64,000 bases of DNA, taken from assembly GCA_013397455.1 (NCBI GenBank), contig VYZB01000216.1:1404830-1468829 (forward strand), read 5' to 3'. This DNA comes from Crotophaga sulcirostris (lineage: Eukaryota; Chordata; Aves; Cuculiformes; Crotophagidae). Positions 61,101 through 64,000 of this stretch are shown here, one piece after another; within the stretch, counting starts at the first letter, position 1; each line of letters opens with the position of its first letter. A program made the position numbers and the translations under genes. Under the pieces are notes generated by a model. That model made no database searches and was not told the DNA's origin. It was given only the letters and a program-made list of their open reading frames with translations.

Positions 61101-63687
61101 ACTCACTTAATTACCGTTAGCAACCTGACTAGAAATAGTCTATGATCTTTCACAGATCTCTGACTCTTCTGGTTACCTTTCACAGCCCAATGAGAAATAT
61201 TCTATGATCTCTAGCAGTAGGCAGATTACAGAACAAAACCTGCTGTTCCATACTATCCTCAGGTTGCCTAGAAAAGTTAATATAGCATAGTTTTGAGGAA
61301 AGACTTGACATTCCTGAAATGTAATCTAATGATAAGAAATGTGTTAACCATTTCTTGCCAGAAGCTGTAACTATTTCCTCTCTGTTGTGTAATGTAAGGT
61401 GGAATAAATTTCACACGATGTGTTGGAAGCTATTTATCAGGTTACTAAATTCCTGTAGTCGATTTCTCCAGCTGTTACTCACAAGCCATGAGATGGCATC
61501 TAATTCATCCATACCTGATGAATTCCTCTCTGCTATATCAGACAAAGGTCCTGGACCCACAGAGGTGAAGGCTTGAACCTGTGGGACAGAAGATTGTAAC
61601 ATACATTAAGTAGCAGTATAAATCATTGCATTTAGGAAACTGTATAGACATAATTAATGACAAAATCAAAACCATCTCCCCTGGCCGCTCAGCTGGGAAC
61701 ATATGCATCTGCTCCATTTGACCTAAGGCTGTGCTTGGTCACTTCAAAGGTTACGTTCAGGGTTGGACCGAACATAGATATTATCTATTATCGTCATTAT
61801 CTATGAAGATTATTTTAACCAGTGACCCAGAGATTGACAATTCATGCTACATCTATCAATTAGGGGTCAAGGGACACCAGACAGTCTTGTCTCCTTCCCC
61901 AGGCTGGAGCAGTTCCTATTGCTGATTGATGTTGCAACCAACATGGTGTTCTCCCCCATCAGTACCTTACCTATTTTAAGCACACATTCTGTGTGTTACA
62001 AATCTTTTATTGCAATGAAAACATCACCTCTCGACAAGTTTTAGTATGGAAGTCTCTTTTTATAGAAGCCATGCAAGTCCTTCATTTCTCCACGAGTGGA
62101 CTTCTCTTGATCTGTGACCCTGTTTTAATAGCCTGTTATCCTCCACCAGCTCAGCTGAATTTGTGTTTAACTTCCAGCTTTTAGCAGTGGCTTTGGGAGG
62201 CCTCTAGAAAAGTTTCTTTCGGGCCCTACCAAACCTGTATAATATTGCAGCATTGTTTTGCACCTTATTTAGTGAACAATACAATATGTAGAAAGGTTAA
62301 ATCAGATATCCAAAGATGAGTCAGTGAATCAGAAGTTCCACAAGCAGAAACCACAAGTTCTTGCTCAAAGCCCAGTTACACCTCCTAAGCAAACATGTCA
62401 GGCTGCACTGATAACATCTACCATCTAGCATGAGATAAGCTCAGTAATTTTTCGTACCTGAAATCTTACTGTGAGGCTAGGAAGCACGTCCCTGAGAGAA
62501 AAGAGCATCACAGTGGGTTTGACGTTGCTCACATTCCAGTCCGTGAAAGTGTCAGCAGTGCCTTTCTGATTCAATAGTTGATAGTAAACCCTGAATTGCG
62601 TTAATATTCCATTGTCCCTTTCAGGCCTGTCCCACCTGAATTCCACAAGGACTTTCTCATCACTTTTATGTAGGTTATTTTGTGACACATATATTCTAGG
62701 GTTTGTAGGGGCTGAAGGAACTATATTAAAAAAAAAAAAAGATAAAAGACATGGAAAAAGGTGCTCCTATTAAAACACAAACTCTGTTTCACAATTAACA
62801 CTTTCAGCTTTGAGCCTGAGCTTTACAACACCAATGCTGACAGAGACAGATAGCGATCCATGAAGTGTAAATAGGAGAAGAACATATAAAACTTCTTGAT
62901 CATTTTTTTCTAGTTTTCATTGGTGTGTAGGTATCTGATTTTAACTTGCTTAGCTAAGAAAAGAACTGTATGAACAGAGACAAATGCACTCTTGCACTCA
63001 TACCGGGACATATCTGTGTTCAGTAGGTAACAATGGAGCTTCAAGAGTTTTCACAATACAAAAGGTACACTATCCTCCCTCCTAGCCACTTCAAAATTCA
63101 CTGCAGCTCATAAGCTTTCAGCCTTATATTTTAGTGGACTCAACTTTGACCTGCATGAGTGCAAAAATAAACACTGAATTAGCAAATAAGTGTATAAACT
63201 TTACTGAAAGTTTAATAAGTGTTTAATTTATCACATGCAGCCCTTGGTGACCATTGTAATGGATCTCAGTCTTTCTTGCTTGCACATAGTCATAGGCCCA
63301 TGGTGGACATGTTGTCATGCACTTTCTGTTCCAAACTCTATTACTGCAGTCATGTACATTTATGTGTGCAGTAGATAATTGCCAAAGATACTCAAGAACA
63401 TATCTTTGCAACTCTACTGATTAGCCCTGATAGCCGCTCATTCCTCTCCAGGGTTTCACTTGCTGACCCAGACCTGGTCCCAGTACCCATTACAGGTGGG
63501 GAATGGGATTAAAAATTGTGGTACCTCCTTCAGGGGCTCGAAGGAACATAGATGTTGGTGGTGCCTTGTCCCAGTATGTGTATGGAGTGACAGTAAAATC
63601 AAAGACTGCAAATGGTTCCAGCCAATCAACTCGGTAGGACGGCACTGTCAGGTTGTGGGGATGAAGGCACCATTCAATCTCCAAAGA
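27997..63687 (-). CDS. ROS1: ROS1 proto-oncogene receptor tyrosine kinase, 3' half (exons 20-42 by human numbering)
   Basis: Single-pass receptor tyrosine kinase with a huge ectodomain of fibronectin type III (FN3) repeats and YWTD-like beta-propellers. In mammals it is active in epithelia such as epididymis. Twenty-three coding blocks were read on the - strand: 63525-63687, 62458-62720, 61515-61578, 60661-60863, 59711-59922, 58919-59205, 57811-57987, 54900-55117, 54112-54253, 49884-50116, 47131-47307, 45934-46111, 45344-45461, 43179-43366, 42587-42679, 41746-41881, 41166-41328, 40829-40893, 38061-38190, 36833-36930, 36032-36235, 34770-34904, 27997-28160. All 22 junctions keep phase, for about 1270 of an expected 2300 codons. 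Kinase landmarks are intact: [37 protein letters not shown]. Exons 1-19 lie beyond the right edge and the last exon was not found. Normal introns show this is the cellular gene. Confidence 0.96.
28975..29110 (+). mobile_element. Possible tRNA-derived SINE remnant
   Basis: Contains AAGTTCAAATCCTCCC, close to a Pol III B box (GTTCAAATCC), followed by a CT/GA-rich segment ending in CTGCTATGTGATACC, which is loosely reminiscent of MIR-like cores. The A box is not clear. Low confidence. Confidence 0.2.
29848..30070 (-). mobile_element. CR1 LINE 3' end fragment
   Basis: Reads in the + strand as a reversed CR1 tail: CATAGAACCAAAGAACCTTC, AAAGATCATTTAGTCCAACC, GCCATGGGCAGGGATATC, TTCAGGGATGGGGCACGACT, CAACTTGTTCCAGTGCCTCA, and CACCCTCACTGTAAAAAATT. 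The element lies on the - strand inside ROS1 intron 41. Confidence 0.92.
30795..32512 (+). repeat. 1718-bp direct duplication, copy 1
   Basis: Matches 32514-34231 at a constant offset of 1719 with no indel. The one substitution I saw is G at 30816 against A at 32535. The two copies are separated only by the single N at 32513. Near-identity across neutral intron sequence, plus the N join, points to two overlapping contigs that were not merged. Confidence 0.97.
31091..31136 (+). repeat. 23-bp tandem repeat, two perfect copies
   Basis: The unit beginning TCATTACCATAGG and ending TTTACCTAT occurs twice back to back (31091-31113, 31114-31136). It recurs at 32810-32855 in the second copy of the large duplication. 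Confidence 0.9.
32513..32513. other. Single-N contig join
   Basis: One ambiguous base exactly at the boundary between the two 1718-bp copies. It marks an artificial join rather than an ordinary base-call uncertainty. Confidence 0.9.
32514..34231 (+). repeat. 1718-bp direct duplication, copy 2
   Basis: Partner of 30795-32512. Its right end continues into unique sequence (ACTTCCTTTTTGCTG), while copy 1 continues on its left into unique sequence, exactly as two overlapping contig ends would. Confidence 0.97.
34770..34904 (-). CDS. ROS1: ROS1 exon 41 (kinase C-lobe)
   Basis: Acceptor GTGTTTCTTAG, first G completing TGG (Trp). It encodes [20 protein letters not shown] then [20 protein letters not shown] and SDDL, with donor GACTT|GTAAGT in phase 2. 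It matches the helix F-G region of receptor kinases. The usual CP(D/E) motif reads CSD here. Confidence 0.93.
35339..35400 (+). repeat. 31-bp tandem repeat, two copies
   Basis: Unit AAGATC(A/G)ATGGGCTACAGC-CCACCACGAGTA at 35339-35369 and 35370-35400, one mismatch. Each unit holds the inverted repeat GGGCT-AC-AGCCC. It lies in ROS1 intron 40. Confidence 0.92.
36032..36235 (-). CDS. ROS1: ROS1 exon 40 (catalytic and activation loops)
   Basis: Acceptor TATAAATCAG, first G completing the Arg of HRD. It encodes [20 protein letters not shown], then [20 protein letters not shown], then [20 protein letters not shown] and TNRSDVW. The catalytic Asp-Asn pair, the DFG motif, the three activation-loop tyrosines and the MAPES motif are all intact. 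Donor GATGTCTG|GTGAGT, phase 2. Confidence 0.96.
36276..36610 (-). mobile_element. CR1 LINE fragment
   Basis: Reversed CR1 sequence: AATTCAGGTCAGAATGGACC, TCTGGAGGTCACTC, AACTTGTGCCTATTGCTTCT, TGTGCACCTATGAGAAAAGT and CTGGCTCTCTGTCTGCTACA. It contains a 20-bp tandem duplication (CTTATCCAGTTAAGTTTTGC at 36361-36380, nearly repeated at 36381-36400). It lies in ROS1 intron 39. Confidence 0.88.
36833..36930 (-). CDS. ROS1: ROS1 exon 39 (kinase helix E to HRD)
   Basis: Acceptor TTTCTTGTAG, phase 0, encoding [20 protein letters not shown] then [12 protein letters not shown]. The final AG joins the first base of exon 40 to make the Arg of HRD. Donor CACAG|GTACAG. A small exon of 98 nt. Confidence 0.94.
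38061..38190 (-). CDS. ROS1: ROS1 exon 38 (kinase hinge)
   Basis: Acceptor TTCTTTTTAG, first base C completing AGC (Ser). It encodes [20 protein letters not shown] then [20 protein letters not shown] and KQK. The hinge [10 protein letters not shown] keeps the leucine gatekeeper and the solvent-front Gly-Gly known from human ROS1. Donor AAAAG|GTAGGG, phase 0. Confidence 0.95.
40829..40893 (-). CDS. ROS1: ROS1 exon 37 (kinase helix C)
   Basis: Acceptor ATTGAGTAG, phase 0, encoding [20 protein letters not shown] then M, with AG completing Ser in exon 38. FLKEA carries the helix C glutamate that pairs with the VAVK lysine. Donor AATGAG|GTAAGG. Only 65 nt. Confidence 0.93.
41166..41328 (-). CDS. 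ROS1: ROS1 exon 36 (kinase glycine loop and catalytic lysine)
   Basis: Acceptor GCTGTTTTGTAG, first C completing Ser. It encodes [20 protein letters not shown] then [20 protein letters not shown] and [14 protein letters not shown]. The glycine loop GSGAFGEV and the lysine in VAVK are intact. Donor GTAAAG|GTAATT, phase 0. The human equivalent is a recurrent fusion breakpoint exon. Confidence 0.95.
41746..41881 (-). CDS. ROS1: ROS1 exon 35 (juxtamembrane)
   Basis: Acceptor TTTCTGTTCCAG, TA completing GTA (Val). It encodes [20 protein letters not shown] then [20 protein letters not shown] and CYAI, with AG completing Ser in exon 36. A basic stop-transfer stretch follows the membrane helix. Donor ATCAG|GTATGT. 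Confidence 0.94.
42587..42679 (-). CDS. ROS1: ROS1 exon 34 (transmembrane helix)
   Basis: Acceptor TTCTATTTAACAG. It encodes [20 protein letters not shown] then [10 protein letters not shown], a run of about 22 uncharged residues that forms the membrane span. Donor TTTTG|GTACGT, phase 1. 93 nt. Confidence 0.94.
43179..43366 (-). CDS. ROS1: ROS1 exon 33 (last FN3 repeat), probable GC donor
   Basis: Acceptor TGCCCATTGCAG, first G completing AGG (Arg). It encodes [20 protein letters not shown] then [20 protein letters not shown] and [22 protein letters not shown]. The exon can end at 43179 with a GC donor (GAAG|GCATGT) or at 43185 with a weak GT donor (TTGG|GTGAAG). Both keep phase 1. The human protein has a Gly-Asp pair where the longer form has Gly-Glu, so I chose the GC donor. 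Confidence 0.85.
43367..45343 (-). other. ROS1: ROS1 intron 32
   Basis: 1977 nt with GTAAGC donor and CCATTGCAG acceptor. No repeat was recognised. The open frame at 44458-44811 on the + strand has no family motif. Confidence 0.8.
45344..45461 (-). CDS. ROS1: ROS1 exon 32 (FN3, N-terminal half)
   Basis: Acceptor GTTTGGCATAAG, CT completing GCT (Ala). It encodes [20 protein letters not shown] then [18 protein letters not shown], with AG completing Arg in exon 33. The FN3 tryptophan and the YYILE strand are visible, with an NLT sequon. Donor TGCAG|GTAAGC. Confidence 0.93.
45934..46111 (-). CDS. ROS1: ROS1 exon 31 (FN3)
   Basis: Acceptor TTGTCTTTCTCTAG, phase 0. It encodes [20 protein letters not shown] then [20 protein letters not shown] and [28 protein letters not shown] is a typical FN3 F strand. 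An NLT sequon is present. Donor CTACAG|GTAAGC, phase 1. Confidence 0.93.
47131..47307 (-). CDS. ROS1: ROS1 exon 30 (FN3)
   Basis: Acceptor CCTGACTAG, phase 0, encoding [20 protein letters not shown] then [20 protein letters not shown] and [25 protein letters not shown] is the FN3 tryptophan strand; sequons NTS and NET. Donor CGTAAG|GTAAGA, phase 0. 177 nt. Confidence 0.93.
47308..49883 (-). other. ROS1: ROS1 intron 29
   Basis: 2576 nt. About 47790-48430 may be a very old CR1/L3-type LINE in reverse orientation (CTATAATTTCC, GGTAGTTCTATGGGACTTCC, AATATAACTGTAAATATTCA resemble that family), but the match is weak. Nothing else was recognised. Confidence 0.5.
49884..50116 (-). CDS. ROS1: ROS1 exon 29 (FN3)
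   Basis: Acceptor TTTCTGTTTCAG, TA completing GTA (Val). It encodes [20 protein letters not shown] then [40 protein letters not shown] and NNLFK. Contains the WSEP tryptophan strand, an NIS sequon, and the SEFPNG segment also seen in human ROS1. Donor TTCAAG|GTATAA, phase 0. Confidence 0.95.
50117..54111 (-). other. ROS1: ROS1 intron 28
   Basis: 3995 nt holding one CR1 ORF2 fragment at about 52990-53550. The remainder is AT-rich with no recognised feature. Confidence 0.8.
52990..53550 (+). mobile_element. CR1 LINE ORF2 endonuclease-region fragment
   Basis: The open frame 53005-53397 translates to CR1 endonuclease sequence, including [57 protein letters not shown] and [16 protein letters not shown]. 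The LGDFNHxDICW and SSDHxxVEF motifs mark the C-terminal part of an apurinic-type endonuclease. It is truncated at both ends and antisense to ROS1. Further CR1-like sequence after the stop reaches about 53550. Confidence 0.93.
54112..54253 (-). CDS. ROS1: ROS1 exon 28 (FN3)
   Basis: Acceptor TTTTGAATTACAG, phase 0. It encodes [20 protein letters not shown] then [20 protein letters not shown] and [24 protein letters not shown] closely matches human ROS1. Donor TGGAG|GTTTGT, phase 1. Confidence 0.95.
54900..55117 (-). CDS. ROS1: ROS1 exon 27 (FN3 start)
   Basis: Acceptor GATTTTCCCTAG, AT completing GAT (Asp). It encodes [20 protein letters not shown] then [40 protein letters not shown] and [12 protein letters not shown]. 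Only this frame is open across the exon. PTPTYLV is shared with the human protein. Donor ATATTG|GTATGG, phase 0. Confidence 0.93.
55118..57810 (-). other. ROS1: ROS1 intron 26
   Basis: 2693 nt containing a CR1 3' end at about 56500-56790. A poly-A stretch lies next to the exon 27 acceptor (55133-55143 on the + strand, T run on the - strand). Nothing else was recognised. Confidence 0.8.
56500..56790 (+). mobile_element. CR1 LINE 3' end with terminal octamer repeat
   Basis: CR1 tail: CAGAGGAGGTTTAGATTGGA, TATTAGGAAGAGGTTCTTCA, GGTGGTGGAGCACTGGAACA, GCTCCCCAGGGAGGCAGTCA, GGGTCACTTCCAACTCGGGT, then ATTCTATGATTCTGTGAT, the terminal repeat that ends CR1 elements. Well preserved and 5'-truncated. 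Antisense to ROS1. Confidence 0.95.
57811..57987 (-). CDS. ROS1: ROS1 exon 26 (beta-propeller)
   Basis: Acceptor GTTTTCCTACAG, GT completing GGT (Gly). It encodes [20 protein letters not shown] then [20 protein letters not shown] and [29 protein letters not shown] is a YWTD-type propeller repeat. Donor CCAG|GTAGAG, phase 1. Confidence 0.95.
58919..59205 (-). CDS. ROS1: ROS1 exon 25 (beta-propeller)
   Basis: Acceptor TTTTATTTGATAG, C completing AGC (Ser). It encodes [20 protein letters not shown], then the Cys pair [20 protein letters not shown], and [24 protein letters not shown] and the CTCNVTE and CHCWRV cysteine pairs match human ROS1. Donor CAAG|GTCTGA is weaker than its neighbours. 287 nt, the longest ROS1 exon here. 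Confidence 0.94.
59711..59922 (-). CDS. ROS1: ROS1 exon 24 (beta-propeller)
   Basis: Start set at 59922 (acceptor TATAATTAAG|TTTTTC), because only this keeps phase 0 with exon 23. The better-looking CAG eight bases inside (exon start 59914) would break the frame. It encodes [20 protein letters not shown] then [20 protein letters not shown] and [27 protein letters not shown] is shared with human. Donor TTAAG|GTAAGG, phase 2. Confidence 0.9.
60661..60863 (-). CDS. ROS1: ROS1 exon 23 (beta-propeller start)
   Basis: Acceptor TTTTCCTTCCAG, AT completing GAT (Asp). It encodes [20 protein letters not shown] then [40 protein letters not shown] and [15 protein letters not shown] and [11 protein letters not shown] are propeller-type strands. 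Donor TTTCAG|GTATTC, phase 0. Confidence 0.92.
61515..61578 (-). CDS. ROS1: ROS1 exon 22 (end of an FN3 repeat)
   Basis: Acceptor TTCTGTCCCACAG, phase 0. It encodes [20 protein letters not shown] then S, a typical FN3 F-G turn (VxAxTSVGxGPLS). Donor TCATCAG|GTATGG, phase 1. Only 64 nt. Confidence 0.92.
62458..62720 (-). CDS. ROS1: ROS1 exon 21 (FN3)
   Basis: Acceptor after a long T run, AATATAG, TT completing GTT (Val). It encodes [20 protein letters not shown] then [40 protein letters not shown] and [14 protein letters not shown]. This is a complete FN3 scaffold with the FRWDRP tryptophan and FRVYYQ strand. Donor TTTCAG|GTACGA, phase 0. Confidence 0.94.
63525..63687 (-). CDS. ROS1: ROS1 exon 20 (FN3), most upstream exon in the window
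   Basis: Acceptor TTTCATTCACAG, phase 0. It encodes [20 protein letters not shown] then [20 protein letters not shown] and [28 protein letters not shown] is the FN3 E-F strand pattern. NLT sequon. Donor GGAG|GTACCA, phase 1. Confidence 0.92.
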
Positions 63688-64000
63688 CTGTGAATGAAAT
63701 AGAATAAAATAAAATCGAACAAAATATCTTTTCCCTCTCAGAAAGGCCTTCAGTTTTCTGAAATACCCCTCACCAAGCTGGTCAACTAATTCAAGAAACA
63801 GCTTCTCTTCCTGTGAGTGATCATTATTTCACCAACTTCTGTGGCACCATAGCAATGCATAACAATCTGCTAGCAATCTGCCCTTTGCATTTAAAGTACA
63901 GCTTGCCAAATGTGCTAAAATTAGTGCAGATGAAGGCTAGATTTCACATTCAGGCAAAGGTTGTTCCTCTGGCATCTCAGAGGACACTTCTGTCTCTGAG
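63688..64000 (-). other. ROS1: ROS1 intron 19, partial
   Basis: Upstream of the exon 20 acceptor. No exon in a compatible phase is seen before the window ends. An exon-like block at 63774-63810 fails on phase. Confidence 0.6.

Larger units (their letters stand above)
34905..63524 (-). other. ROS1: Remaining ROS1 introns (20-40) without individual entries
   Basis: Intron spans: 34905-36031, 36236-36832, 36931-38060, 38191-40828, 40894-41165, 41329-41745, 41882-42586, 42680-43178, 45462-45933, 46112-47130, 54254-54899, 57988-58918, 59206-59710, 59923-60660, 60864-61514, 61579-62457, 62721-63524. Apart from the repeats listed separately, I saw only AT-rich unique sequence and simple runs, for example a C run at about 39084-39092. 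The last copy of some acceptors sits directly after T-rich tracts. Confidence 0.75.

Noticed and set aside
63774..63810. Exon-like block on the - strand with CAG acceptor and GTGAGG donor
   Set aside because: It is open only in a frame that ends in phase 1, while exon 20 begins in phase 0, and joining them creates an early stop.

Overview
The window is nuclear DNA from a bird, in draft assembly. The evidence is CR1 (chicken repeat 1) LINE fragments in both orientations, an LTR that looks like an avian ERVL-type element, small compact vertebrate exons with GT-AG introns, and two runs of N. It holds two protein-coding genes that lie next to each other in vertebrates and converge tail to tail: VGLL2 on the + strand (exons from about 1.3 to 5.1 kb) and the 3' half of ROS1 on the - strand (exons from about 28.0 to 63.7 kb, continuing beyond the right edge). 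I cannot name the species.

Region by region. 1-1296: GC-rich sequence with no coding exon that I recognise, probably VGLL2 intron 1, because the short first exon must lie to the left. 1297-5119: VGLL2 exons 2-4, with the TEAD-binding TONDU motif in exon 2 and a ten-histidine run in exon 3. Intron 2 carries a diverged copy of the exon 3 splice acceptor. 5120 to about 6240: VGLL2 3' UTR, end uncertain. About 6.2-28 kb: intergenic, with one LTR, CR1 pieces, a 515-base assembly gap that interrupts a CR1, and a few stretches that look like candidate regulatory elements.

27997-63687: 23 consecutive ROS1 exons, numbered 20 to 42 by the human gene. They read in order from fibronectin type III and beta-propeller ectodomain through the transmembrane helix to an intact tyrosine kinase domain. 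All 22 junction phases agree, giving about 1270 codons. The final exon, which carries the cytoplasmic tail, was not found. ROS1 intron 41 contains a 1718-base near-perfect direct duplication joined by a single N, most likely an unmerged contig overlap.

The two genes do not form a pathway. VGLL2 is a transcription cofactor of TEAD factors in muscle and craniofacial tissue, and ROS1 is an orphan-type receptor tyrosine kinase of epithelia. They share a conserved neighbourhood, so any regulatory elements between them could serve either gene. I found no undescribed biological system. The points most worth a second look are the duplicated splice acceptor in VGLL2, the false-looking tandem duplication, a probable GC-AG intron in ROS1, and the missing ROS1 terminal exon.
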